A stretch of 64,000 nt of DNA from Burkholderia sp. OK233 (GTDB lineage: Bacteria > Pseudomonadota > Gammaproteobacteria > Burkholderiales > Burkholderiaceae), in NCBI RefSeq assembly GCF_900230185.1, contig NZ_OCSR01000002.1, positions 2,294,001 to 2,358,000 on the forward strand. Direction: 5' to 3'. A model generated the notes under the pieces. It was not told the DNA's origin. It saw only the letters and a program-made list of their open reading frames with translations, and did not search any database. Positions 17,859 to 25,719 of this stretch are shown here, one piece after another (the first letter of the stretch is position 1; every line of letters starts with the position of its first letter). Both the position numbers and the translations under genes were made by a program.

Positions 17859-18506
17859 ATGAGAAAGCTCCGTATTCTTTGCTTGCATGGATACCACGGC
17901 AGTGCCGACGTGTTACGCAAGCAAATGAAAACGCTCACCGACGGTCTCAACGATCTCGCGGAATTCGAGTGCGTCGATGCGCCATCGCTGGCAAGAGGGG
18001 ACTTTGGCTGGTGGCATGCGGTGGAGCACCACGGAGTCGCCAATACCAGGGAATCCGGCTCGAATCGTGTTGCAATGACATACGAGGGTTGGGACGAAAC
18101 CTGTCGCTGGGTGGTTGCCATTTTTGCAAATGAAGGGCCTTTCGACGGGGTGTTCGGTTTTAGCCAGGGTGGCGCGCTGGCCGCATTGCTGGTTGGGTTA
18201 CGCGCGCCCGACGGCAAACCCACTGAACACCAGCCGCTCTCTTTCGGCTTTGCCATATTGGTGGGTGCCTTCGCGGCGAGAGACCTGCGCCTTGCAACGT
18301 TGTATGAGTCGACGGCGAACTACGATCTGCCGTCGATTCATATCATCGGCCGTGCGGATTCGGTGGTGCCGAGCCAAGCTTCCCGGAGTCTGGCCTTCCA
18401 GTTCAACCGTCCACTGATCCTTGAGCACGACGGAGGACATGTCATTGCGGCCAATCCGGAAATACGGGCGCAGGTGGCGAAATTCCTTGAGGCGTGCGCT
18501 CCCTGA
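17859..18506 (+). CDS. FSH1-type serine hydrolase (alpha/beta fold)
   Basis: A 215-residue alpha/beta hydrolase resembling the eukaryotic FSH1/ovarian-cancer-gene-2 hydrolases. It opens with L-R-I-L-C-L-H-G-Y-H-G. The nucleophile Ser102 lies in G-F-S-Q-G-G, a probable Asp in I-I-G-R-A-D-S-V-V and the His in H-D-G-G-H. A GAGG site lies 5 bases before ATG 17859; an upstream in-frame GTG at 17841 lacks one. The stop codon lies inside the left arm of a strong hairpin (18501-18532). Its substrate is probably a short-chain ester or thioester, not determinable here. Confidence 0.85.
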   Translation: MRKLRILCLHGYHGSADVLRKQMKTLTDGLNDLAEFECVDAPSLARGDFGWWHAVEHHGVANTRESGSNRVAMTYEGWDETCRWVVAIFANEGPFDGVFGFSQGGALAALLVGLRAPDGKPTEHQPLSFGFAILVGAFAARDLRLATLYESTANYDLPSIHIIGRADSVVPSQASRSLAFQFNRPLILEHDGGHVIAANPEIRAQVAKFLEACAP

Positions 18507-18532
18507 TTAGCGGCGGACGCCGCTAATCAGGG
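18501..18532. terminator. Perfect 14-bp hairpin between convergent genes
   Basis: CCCTGATTAGCGGC and its exact complement flank the 4-base loop GGAC. It overlaps the stop codon of the FSH hydrolase gene and lies 15 bases past the end of the convergent asparaginase gene. No T-run follows on either strand, so it may act as a bidirectional transcript end or stabiliser. Confidence 0.7.
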
Positions 18533-18547
18533 CTTGCCTGCTCACCG

Positions 18548-19717
18548 TCAAAAGGTACCCGAGAAGGCCTGCTGGACTTTGCCGGGGTTAGTGATGCCGT
18601 TTGCGACGAGTAACTGAGTGAGCAACCGTGCCTTCTGCGGATTCAGATCGAGTGAGACGACGAAGCCGCGCTTGTCATCTTCGACCTCCACATTTCTGTT
18701 GACGAATCCAGACATCACACGCGTCGAGCGGACGACGACAATGCCCTTTTTCGCCGCCCGGTCGAGGGCGGCCAGTGCTTCCTTGGACGCGTCGCCATCG
18801 CCTTCGCCTGCCAACACGATCCCCTTTGCGCCATCGGCAATAGCGTGATCAATCTGGGCGCCGTCCATATTGCTGTGCGCATAAACGATTTCTACACGCG
18901 GCAGGTGGCCATTCGCGGGCAAGCCAAGCACGTCGCGTGTTGACGCAAGCGCAGGCGCAGGCGCGACAAAGCGAATGCTCGCCGGGTCGACATAGCCGAT
19001 CACACCCGCGTTGGGCGAAGCAAAAGTCTGCACTGCAGTCGTGTTGGTTTTAGTAATCCAGCGCGGCGCGTGAATCTGGTCATTCATGACCACCATCACA
19101 CCTCTGCCCCGGGATTTCGGACTCGCTGCTACTTCCACCGCTTCGTATAGATTGCCGGGTCCATCCGCGCTCGTCGATCCGCCCGGCCGCATTGACCCAA
19201 CAAGTACCACCGGTTTGTCCGAGTGCACCACGTTTTGCAGGAAGAACGCTGTTTCTTCCATCGTATCCGTGCCGTGGGTGATCACGATCCCATCTGCTTC
19301 GTTTCGATCGAAGGCCTCCTGGATTCGTCGCGCAAGCCGGAACCAGATCTCGTCGTTCATATCCTGCGACCCGACATTGGATATCTGCTCGGAGTTGATG
19401 CTCGCGAGTTTTTCAATGCCCGGAACCGCCCGAACCAGTTCCTGGCCTTTGACGTTTCCCGAGTTGTAGCCAATGGCTGAACGCGGGTCCGTTGTGCCGG
19501 CGATCGTGCCGCCGGTTGCCAGCACGAGAATCCGGGGCGATCCGGTTGCCGGACTCGTCGCCTCGGTGGCTGGCGCACTATCAGAATCAGACGTGGCGCC
19601 TGCAGCCCACACGCTCGTGCCACACAAGCAGCCAGCGCAGACGAGAAGCGCAGCGGTGAACGTCGTGCTCGGCCTGCGCAGAAAGGCGAGTTGTTGAAAG
19701 GTAGTGTTGATGTACAT
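18548..19717 (-). CDS. ansB: Type II (periplasmic) L-asparaginase
   Basis: A 389-residue asparaginase that hydrolyses asparagine (often also glutamine) to aspartate and ammonia. A signal peptide covers residues 1-39 (ending S-V-W-A-A-G), followed by a Ser/Thr/Ala linker. The catalytic signatures are L-A-T-G-G-T-I-A-G-T (nucleophilic Thr71) and I-T-H-G-T-D-T-M-E-E-T, the latter with the Thr-Asp-Lys relay partner later in the chain. ATG 19717 is preceded by AGGAG at 7 bases. It lies 19 bases after an Asp/Glu racemase gene and a dicarboxylate/amino-acid symporter on the same strand, consistent with periplasmic release of aspartate for import. Confidence 0.93.
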   Translation of the reverse strand: MYINTTFQQLAFLRRPSTTFTAALLVCAGCLCGTSVWAAGATSDSDSAPATEATSPATGSPRILVLATGGTIAGTTDPRSAIGYNSGNVKGQELVRAVPGIEKLASINSEQISNVGSQDMNDEIWFRLARRIQEAFDRNEADGIVITHGTDTMEETAFFLQNVVHSDKPVVLVGSMRPGGSTSADGPGNLYEAVEVAASPKSRGRGVMVVMNDQIHAPRWITKTNTTAVQTFASPNAGVIGYVDPASIRFVAPAPALASTRDVLGLPANGHLPRVEIVYAHSNMDGAQIDHAIADGAKGIVLAGEGDGDASKEALAALDRAAKKGIVVVRSTRVMSGFVNRNVEVEDDKRGFVVSLDLNPQKARLLTQLLVANGITNPGKVQQAFSGTF

Positions 19718-19736
19718 ATCCAGTCTCCTAAAGGAT

Positions 19737-21215
19737 TTAACAGCGCAAAGAAACCGGGCGTTCCGCGGCCGCTGTTGCCAGAGCCACGCATTGCTGTGCA
19801 AGGACATCGGTTGGATCGACGAGACTGACGCGTGCGCCGGTCGTCCCCACGAAACTCGTCTGCGGCAATAAAAGCGGTAACTCGGTACATCCCAGGACGA
19901 TGACCTCAACGCCTTCCGCTATGAGCCCATCAATGGCAGCGGCGATGTCGTCGAGGCATTGCCCGGTAGTGAATCCCGCTTTTACCCCTTCCTTGCCGTA
20001 GATTGCATCCATCACGCGTGCCTGCAATTCCGCGGTCGGGACGATTTGCCGCAAGCCCTGTGATTCGAGAGCCTTCTCGTAGACGCCGCTAGCGATCGTG
20101 CCGGAGGTGGCCAGCACGCCAACGGCGCGCAACAGCGGAAACGTTTCTCGGAGATGGCGGACCGTAACCGTCAGCATATTGACGATCGGTATGCCCAGAT
20201 ACGGTTGAATGCGTTCGACAAATGCGTGAGCGGTGTTGCACGGAATCGCGATGAGGTCCGCGTCGCCCGACTCGAGCTTCTTGCAGGTCGCGTAAAGCGA
20301 AATTGTTGGGTCGGGCCCGTCACCGATCAGGTTTTCTGTGCGATCGGGAATCTGCGGATTCTGTTCAATCAGAAGCCTGATATGGTCCTGATCCCGATTC
20401 GCTGGCGTATTGCGTACGATTTTCTGCATGAAGTCCACCGTCGCCGCTGGCCCAACTCCACCGACCACGCCCACTTTGAAAATGGATTCGGGCAAACCGT
20501 ATTCGCCCGCAATCACGTACTGCGCATACGCAAGATTCGAATCGATTAGCGGCACTCGAAATGAGCCCATTTCCTCCGCCACGAGCGCAATCTCCGTCAG
20601 ACCCGGCACGATGATTTGTGCACCTTGTGCGATGAGGTCCTCGCACGCCTCGCGCAGAAGCGTGACGGGCCGACCAGACAGATTCCCGCTCTTGATGCCG
20701 TTCGCGCCGTAGACGGCTTCGGTGATGAGATCGACACCGTCGCGCGGACGGGGATGAATGACTTCAAATTCCGGCTCCGCGAAATACTTTTCGAATAGCC
20801 CCTTTCGACGGGTGTAGTCCGAGGTCAGCATGCCGATTCGCCGTGCAGCCGGAAATTTTCTTCGGACATGGCTGCGGACGGCTTCCACCATATCGACAAT
20901 CTGCAAAGGCGAGTTAGCCTTTAGCTCGTCGATAAACGTGTGGCTGAGAAAGCAGGGGAGGACAACGGTTGTCACCCCCCTCTTCTCGAAGCCGCTAATC
21001 ATGTCGAAAATGTACAGTTTCCGTTGAGTCGTCGCCTCACTCCCTATGGCCGCGCTTCGGAAGGGATGCTGCTCGAAAATGACATCGACGTGTTCGGCAT
21101 CGCTCGAAGCGGGCGTCGATTTGACGAGCTTGAAAAAGACATCCGCGCTAGCCAGTGGACCCAGACCGCCTACCACGCCGAACCTCTTTCCGCTCAGCAC
21201 GTTTGCGCTGATCAT
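19737..21215 (-). CDS. Tandem two-domain aspartate/glutamate racemase-family protein
   Basis: A 492-residue fusion of two Asp/Glu racemase domains. Domain 1 (about 10-235) begins G-V-V-G-G-L-G-P, and domain 2 (about 247-480) begins V-G-V-V-G-G-V-G-P. Single-domain family members use two cysteines as acid/base catalysts. Domain 2 has both, Cys326 (I-P-C-N-T-A-H) and Cys443 (L-G-C-T-E-L). Domain 1 keeps Cys88 (L-P-C-F-L-S-H) but has Gly205 (V-P-G-L-T-E-I) in the second position, so it is probably inactive or catalyses something else. The ATG overlaps the stop of the upstream symporter gene by ATGA, giving translational coupling. The asparaginase gene follows. Confidence 0.88.
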   Translation of the reverse strand: MISANVLSGKRFGVVGGLGPLASADVFFKLVKSTPASSDAEHVDVIFEQHPFRSAAIGSEATTQRKLYIFDMISGFEKRGVTTVVLPCFLSHTFIDELKANSPLQIVDMVEAVRSHVRRKFPAARRIGMLTSDYTRRKGLFEKYFAEPEFEVIHPRPRDGVDLITEAVYGANGIKSGNLSGRPVTLLREACEDLIAQGAQIIVPGLTEIALVAEEMGSFRVPLIDSNLAYAQYVIAGEYGLPESIFKVGVVGGVGPAATVDFMQKIVRNTPANRDQDHIRLLIEQNPQIPDRTENLIGDGPDPTISLYATCKKLESGDADLIAIPCNTAHAFVERIQPYLGIPIVNMLTVTVRHLRETFPLLRAVGVLATSGTIASGVYEKALESQGLRQIVPTAELQARVMDAIYGKEGVKAGFTTGQCLDDIAAAIDGLIAEGVEVIVLGCTELPLLLPQTSFVGTTGARVSLVDPTDVLAQQCVALATAAAERPVSLRC

Positions 21216-22507
21216 TTTGTTTCGCCTTGCAGTTGGCCCAGGGCAACGTTGTGCTCTGCGTCGTTCTGCGTGGCAACCCGCTTGGCTTCCCACTTCGCGA
21301 TAACGGCCGTCGCGATGCTGTTACCGATCACGTTCGTGGCGGTTCGCCCCATATCGAGAATCTGATCGATGGCGAGGATCAGCACCACGCCGGACGGCGG
21401 CAAATGAAACATCGGGGCAACGGCCGCAACCACCACCACGGAACCTCTTGCGACGCCGGCCATCCCCTTGCTGCTCAACATCAGCACCAGCAACATCATG
21501 ATTTGAGCACTGAGCGGCATGTCGATGCCGAAGGCTTGCGCGATAAAGATCGCAGCAAACGCCTGATACATCATGGATCCGTCGAGATTGAACGCGTAGC
21601 CGAGCGGCAACGTGAAGCCGACGACCTTTTTGTCGATACCAAACTGTTCAAGCTTCTCGGTCAGGCGCGGATAAGCGGCTTCACTGCTCGCGGTAGAGAA
21701 GGCCAGCATCGCGGGCTCCCGGACCGCTTTAAGCAACCTCCAGATCGATTTGCCCAGAAAGACGTGACCAACGAGGATAAGGACAGCCCACAGCAGGACG
21801 AGACCGAGGTAGAAGCTTCCGACGAGCTTGCCATAGGTGGTCAACACGTCCAGGCCGTGCACCGTAATCGCGGAGGCAAGGGCGCCGAAGACACCAATGG
21901 GAGCGAGCCGCATCACATAGTCGGTCAGCTTCAGCATCGCGGGAACGAGCGCATCTATGCCTGCGATCAATGGTGTTACGCGTGGGTCCGTCTTGATGGC
22001 ACTTAGGACCACACCAAATAGCACGGAAAAGACGAGGATTTGAAGAATGTCATTCCGAGCCATCGCATCGATGATGCTGGAAGGGAACGCATGCGTGACG
22101 AAGTCCTTGAAGTTCAGACCCGCGGTGTTGAGGCCGGTGGCAACATCGGAACTGGTCTGCGTCATATGCAAGCCGGCACCGGGTTGGAGCGCATTCGCAA
22201 GGACGAGGCCAAGCGCGAGCGAGAAAAGCGACGCGCACACGAACCATCCCACCGACCTGAACCCGATTCTGCGCACGTCGCTCGTTCCTTCCATTCCGGC
22301 GAGCCCGGACACCAGCGTGGCGAAGACGAGCGGCGCGATAATCATCTTCACGAGGCGCAAGAAGATGTCGGTAATGATCGAGAAGTAACCGGCGATTGTT
22401 TTGGCTTCCGCAGCATCGGCTACGGTCCGATGGCACACGTAACCGACAATCACGCCGAGCACCATGCCGACCACAATATAGAACGTTAGGCGGTTTTTCA
22501 TTTCCAT
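21212..22507 (-). CDS. Dicarboxylate/amino-acid:cation symporter (DctA/GltP family)
   Basis: A 431-residue inner-membrane symporter of the DAACS family. It has eight or so hydrophobic helices, the serine-rich A-F-S-T-A-S-S-E-A hairpin motif, and the substrate and ion-binding signatures G-Y-A-F-N-L-D-G-S and D-M-G-R-T-A-T-N-V-I-G-N. The family carries glutamate, aspartate or C4-dicarboxylates with sodium or protons. Its position directly upstream of, and translationally coupled to, an Asp/Glu racemase and a periplasmic asparaginase argues for aspartate or glutamate uptake. Two inverted repeats lie upstream (22632-22668), next to the end of a LysR gene. Confidence 0.93.
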   Translation of the reverse strand: MEMKNRLTFYIVVGMVLGVIVGYVCHRTVADAAEAKTIAGYFSIITDIFLRLVKMIIAPLVFATLVSGLAGMEGTSDVRRIGFRSVGWFVCASLFSLALGLVLANALQPGAGLHMTQTSSDVATGLNTAGLNFKDFVTHAFPSSIIDAMARNDILQILVFSVLFGVVLSAIKTDPRVTPLIAGIDALVPAMLKLTDYVMRLAPIGVFGALASAITVHGLDVLTTYGKLVGSFYLGLVLLWAVLILVGHVFLGKSIWRLLKAVREPAMLAFSTASSEAAYPRLTEKLEQFGIDKKVVGFTLPLGYAFNLDGSMMYQAFAAIFIAQAFGIDMPLSAQIMMLLVLMLSSKGMAGVARGSVVVVAAVAPMFHLPPSGVVLILAIDQILDMGRTATNVIGNSIATAVIAKWEAKRVATQNDAEHNVALGQLQGETK

Positions 22508-22631
22508 CAGTCCGAGGAAGGCGCACGGAGGTCTGACGTGACCACCGTGCGCTGGCAGGAGGCAAAAACGCCGCTAGAGGAGCGACGTTTCTGTGTATGG
22601 ACGGATGATAGAGATGATCAAAAAAGACTCA

Positions 22632-22668
22632 ATGCGGGTCCTGCATAGGGATATGCGAGACTCGCATA
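22632..22668. promoter_or_regulatory. Two phased LysR-type inverted repeats upstream of the symporter operon
   Basis: The site at 22652-22668 is TATGCGAG-A-CTCGCATA, a perfect 8-bp dyad. The site at 22632-22646 is ATGCGGG-T-CCTGCAT, with one mismatch between arms. Both read ATGCGRG around a single central base, and their centres are 21 bases apart, about two helical turns. They fit the T-N11-A form of LysR sites. Confidence 0.6.
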
Positions 22669-22682
22669 ACGCGGGATAACCC

Positions 22683-23597
22683 TTAATCGACAGCCTGCGA
22701 TGCAGCGCGGAGGTGGCGCCAAAGCGTGTCCAGAAACTCACTGCGATTCGAGGCATCCCGGTAGACGCGAAGTTCAACTTCGAGATGCCACGCGTCCCGG
22801 CCGGCTGGGACGAGTTCGCCCGCGTCGAGTTCGGCGACGATCGAGCTTTTCGGCAGCCAGGCAACGCCTTCGCCTTCCAGGACCAGTTTCTTGAGGACCT
22901 CGGCCATGTCGGACTCGTAGTGAGGCCGCAAAGCTGGGGTGGCGTCGACGCGGCCCAGGAGGAGTGCGAGGCAGCGGCCGAAATAGCTGGTTTCCGTGTA
23001 CGTAATCAACGGCAATGGACGCGCTGCGGTTCCCGGTAACCGGAAGATGGGAGCACCACGAGGGTTTGGCCGGCAGACAGGCATCAGTACATCGACGCCT
23101 ACGGTGAGATGCTCGTATCTGATCGGGTCGAGATGGAGAGGCAACTCCGGGTGATGATAGGAAAACATCAGTTCGCAGTTGCCGTTCACGAGCATCAGGA
23201 TGGAATCGTGGACATTGGTAGGTATCACCCGGGCACGTACCTCCCCGAAGCGCGCAGTGAGCGCCTTCAACCAGGCAGGCAAAAAACTTAACGCGATCGT
23301 ATGGCCCGCTGCAATCTGCAAGCCTTTGCCCGCCATACGTTGGTCGATGCGAATGATCGCTCGCGTATCGAATAGCTTCCCAAGAATATCTACCGCGGCC
23401 TCCCGAAACAGTTGTCCGGCAGGCGTCAGCGTGGGAGGGAAACTGCTTCGGTCAATGAGGTCTGCGCCCACCCACTGCTCAAGCGACTGAATGCGCCTGC
23501 TGAACCCCGACTGGGTGACATTCCGAAATTCCGCCGCCCGCGAGAAGCTCTGATACTGGGAGAGCGCGATGAAGTCCTCAATCCACTTGATTTCCAT
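22683..23597 (-). CDS. LysR-family transcriptional regulator of the asparaginase/racemase/symporter operon
   Basis: A 304-residue LysR regulator. The HTH reads W-I-E-D-F-I-A-L-S-Q-Y-Q-S-F-S-R-A-A-E and then T-Q-S-G-F-S-R-R-I-Q-S-L-E-Q-W-V-G. This wording, with S-G-F-S-R-R-I, resembles HypT/YjiE-like LysR proteins. The frame extends to 23729, but residues before M-E-I-K-W-I-E do not look like LysR sequence, so ATG 23597 is used. It lies upstream of the symporter gene in the same direction; the phased dyads at 22632-22668 separate them. Regulation of the downstream operon is inferred from position only. Confidence 0.9.
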   Translation of the reverse strand: MEIKWIEDFIALSQYQSFSRAAEFRNVTQSGFSRRIQSLEQWVGADLIDRSSFPPTLTPAGQLFREAAVDILGKLFDTRAIIRIDQRMAGKGLQIAAGHTIALSFLPAWLKALTARFGEVRARVIPTNVHDSILMLVNGNCELMFSYHHPELPLHLDPIRYEHLTVGVDVLMPVCRPNPRGAPIFRLPGTAARPLPLITYTETSYFGRCLALLLGRVDATPALRPHYESDMAEVLKKLVLEGEGVAWLPKSSIVAELDAGELVPAGRDAWHLEVELRVYRDASNRSEFLDTLWRHLRAASQAVD

Positions 23598-24166
23598 GTC
23601 GGGTCCGATGTGTGCGGCGAGTGTGCGTGCCTCGAAACGAGTGGGTAATTCTACGCGGGCTCGACACCCGCTTAGCCTCCTCTGCAATACATTGCGATAC
23701 GAATCACGGGTTTTCCGCCAGCCATGCACCGGGAGCCTTGGCTGCCAACAGGCAAATTTTTGCCGCTTATATGTACTTTTCCCAGTTAACCGGCCAAAAA
23801 ACGATGGTTAATTTAAGCGGTCGCGGTGAGCCGACGCTGAAATCGCTCACGATCGCGCGGTTGCACTACGCATGCCTGCGTGGCCGACGATCGCGGCCGC
23901 TCCGCATCCAGCTTCGCGGAGCTGCCACGCTAACAAAACGACGGCGAGACGGCGATTGAGGAAGGATGGTGTCTGACATGGCATTTCCGATGGGCGATAA
24001 AGCGAGGTTCCCAATCAATGGCAGCGTGGTCTCACGAGTCATTGAACGCGATACGCCCACGCCGAGCGTGCTCAGTGTGGGCGTTGTGGAACGTACGAAG
24101 CATCTTGAACCAGGAGGATTGCTTACCGTATTGGGAGCAGAGCTCAATCCGGCGGCGCTCAGATAA
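23598..24166. other. 569-base intergenic region without a convincing gene
   Basis: It holds repeat copy 1 (23687-23722) and a nested pair of inverted repeats at 23763-23820: CCGCTTA and TTAACC on the left answered by GGTTAA and TAAGCGG on the right. The patch around 23750-23815 is AT-rich compared with the surroundings. Short open frames (for example 23978-24166 on plus, behind GAGGAAGG) show no recognisable family and no coding bias, so none is called. Confidence 0.5.
23687..23722. repeat. 36-bp direct repeat, copy 1
   Basis: The copy reads ATACATTGCGATACGAATCA followed by CGGGTTTTCCGCCAGC. It differs from copy 2 by a single base and has the same orientation as copies 2 and 3. Read on the minus strand it contains codons for L-A-E-N-P and a stop, as at the end of the tlpA-like gene. 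Similarity ends sharply after GCCAGC. Confidence 0.8.
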
Positions 24167-24403
24167 TCAGCTACCGCGATACAAGCTGCTGAGCTGGGCG
24201 AGCTGACCATCCCGCTGGGCTTGCACCAGTTCGTGGCGGACCTCTGCGCGCGTCTTCTGCATTGCGCCAGTTTGACTCGGGTTCCATTGCTGCACTTGCG
24301 TGGCGGCCGATTGAGCAGCGGTTGTTGCCGGAGCTTCAGAGGCGTGAGCGAAACCAGCGGTAGCGAATGCAGCGAATGCCAAAGCGATCATTGAAGTTTT
24401 CAT
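24167..24403 (-). CDS. DUF4148-family small exported protein
   Basis: A 78-residue exported protein. The signal peptide (M-K-T-S-M-I-A-L-A-F-A-A-F-A-T-A-G) ends at A-H-A-S-E. The mature part carries the DUF4148 pattern K-T-R-A-E-V-R-H-E-L-V-Q-A-Q-R-D-G, then L-S-S-L-Y at the end. The family is abundant in Burkholderiales and its function is unknown. GGAGAA precedes the ATG by 4 bases. The promoter region upstream (24519-24610) contains the three-part element also found before the tlpA-like and Tat-hydrolase genes, which suggests common control by the OmpR-type system at 29.2 kb. Confidence 0.9.
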   Translation of the reverse strand: MKTSMIALAFAAFATAGFAHASEAPATTAAQSAATQVQQWNPSQTGAMQKTRAEVRHELVQAQRDGQLAQLSSLYRGS

Positions 24404-24518
24404 GTCGTTCTCCGTGAACCAATCAATTAAAAGGAAGGCGCCGCGATGTCAGGAGCAAGGGCAGCAATTCGGTCAGTCATCTGCGAAGTTGCTTGTGTCT
24501 TGCATCCGGCGTTGACGC

Positions 24519-24610
24519 ATTAGAACGTGCCGACGTATCTGACTTGTGTCGGGAAACCGGGCAATTGCAATGTTCTGTATCACCTGGATGCCCAGATACA
24601 TTGCGATACG
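24519..24610 (-). promoter_or_regulatory. Three-part regulated promoter element E1 (DUF4148 gene)
   Basis: Reading on the minus strand, unit 1 is CGTATCGCAATGTATC (24610-24595) and unit 2 is GATACAGAACATTGCA, starting 29 bases later. Unit 3 is GACACAAGTCAGATACG, starting 60 bases after unit 1. After exactly 9 more bases comes a -10-like TCTAAT (24524-24519). Units are built of GTATC/GATAC half-sites at about 11-base spacing, as expected for OmpR-family regulators. Confidence 0.65.
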
Positions 24611-24631
24611 AATCGCGGGTTTTCCGCCAGC
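24596..24631. repeat. 36-bp direct repeat, copy 2
   Basis: ATACATTGCGATACGAATCG followed by CGGGTTTTCCGCCAGC. It overlaps unit 1 of promoter element E1 and lies 28 bases from the 3' end of the LysR gene at 24659. With copy 3 it brackets the LysR-MFS-creatininase module; with copy 1 it brackets the DUF4148 gene. Confidence 0.8.
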
Positions 24632-24658
24632 AGGTCCAGATGCGAATGCGTCGACGCG

Positions 24659-25582
24659 CTAGGTGTTATCCGCTTCCGCGAACATGGTCATGTGGCGCAG
24701 GATCCATTCGAGCATCTCCTGCGGGGCGGCCGCGAGCGGCCGGCCGGATTTGACGAGCAGCCGCGCCTTGATACCGCGGAACAGGGGGTGGTCGATCGGA
24801 ACGACGGTCAATTCGCCCGCCGCGATCTCCCGATACGCGGCGAACTCTCCAACGAGCGTCACGAAGTTTTCTGACGCGACGAAGCGCTTGAGCGCGCTTA
24901 GCGAATTCGTGGTGAGCGTCGGACGGATCTCGACGTTCTCGGCGAACGCCAACATCTTTGCGGCGTGGCCGATTCCGAAGGTGGCCGGCATCAATGCAAG
25001 CGGGTAGGCGAGCACGTCTTCGATGCTTGCCGGCCCGCCTCTCACCGCCAGCGGATGCTCCGGGCGAACCAGCAGAACGACGGGTTGCGATGAACTCGCG
25101 CGATATTCGATGCGCGAATGCGGCGGCGGATTGTAGGCAAGACCGATATGTGCGCGGCTCTCGGCCACTTCATTCAGCACATCGTCGACTGCCAGGATCT
25201 CCACGCCGATGTCCAGCTTAGGGTAGCGCGCACAGAACGGGGTGAGCACTTCATCGACCAGCGCATCGACATAGCCTTCACTGATGGCCAGTTGAACATG
25301 GCCTTGCTGGAGGCCCTGCAAGGCATGAAGCTGGTCTTCCAGTTTCTCCTGCTGTGACCGGTAGCCTCTCCAGAACTCGAGCAGATGCGCCGCCGACTCA
25401 GTGGGCTTGACGCCGCGAGCCTGGCGCTCGAACAGCATCACGCCGAGTTCGTCTTCCAGTAGCTTGATCTGCCGCGTAATCACGGAAGGGGACGTGTTGA
25501 GGCTATCCGCGGCGCCACGAATCGTGCCGTAAGTCAGCACTTCATTGAAATACCGGAGGCGTTGCTGGTTGATTTCTCGCAT
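24659..25582 (-). CDS. LysR-family transcriptional regulator, divergent from the MFS permease
   Basis: A 307-residue LysR regulator. The HTH begins R-L-R-Y-F-N-E-V-L-T-Y-G-T-I-R-G-A-A and continues N-T-S-P-S-V-I-T-R-Q-I-K-L-L-E-D-E-L-G. A helical linker rich in Glu/Gln follows (R-S-Q-Q-E-K-L-E-D-Q-L). AAGGACAG precedes the ATG. It is divergent from the MFS permease gene, with the inverted repeat at 25606-25624 between them, and probably controls the permease-creatininase pair in response to their substrate. Confidence 0.92.
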   Translation of the reverse strand: MREINQQRLRYFNEVLTYGTIRGAADSLNTSPSVITRQIKLLEDELGVMLFERQARGVKPTESAAHLLEFWRGYRSQQEKLEDQLHALQGLQQGHVQLAISEGYVDALVDEVLTPFCARYPKLDIGVEILAVDDVLNEVAESRAHIGLAYNPPPHSRIEYRASSSQPVVLLVRPEHPLAVRGGPASIEDVLAYPLALMPATFGIGHAAKMLAFAENVEIRPTLTTNSLSALKRFVASENFVTLVGEFAAYREIAAGELTVVPIDHPLFRGIKARLLVKSGRPLAAAPQEMLEWILRHMTMFAEADNT

Positions 25583-25605
25583 GTCGGCTGTCCTTTCATT
25601 GCTGT

Positions 25606-25624
25606 CGTTGCCCTATGAGCAACG
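25606..25624. promoter_or_regulatory. LysR-type inverted repeat between the LysR and MFS genes
   Basis: CGTTGC-N7-GCAACG is a perfect 6-bp dyad containing a T-N11-A core, placed between the divergent starts at 25582 and 25720. This is the usual layout for a LysR operator controlling its own gene and the divergent target. Confidence 0.5.
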
Positions 25625-25719
25625 ATACGTGAACTTAGTTGCTGTTGCTAGTTCGGCTGGGCGTTGCCACTATTCATCCGGAAGGCGAGCCGAACAAAAC
25701 GGTGAACAGGGAGACAGGC

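Noticed and set aside
23966..24166. Small plus-strand gene behind GAGGAAGG
   Set aside because: The 60-residue product has no family resemblance, the spacing to a start is poor and codon use does not fit neighbours.
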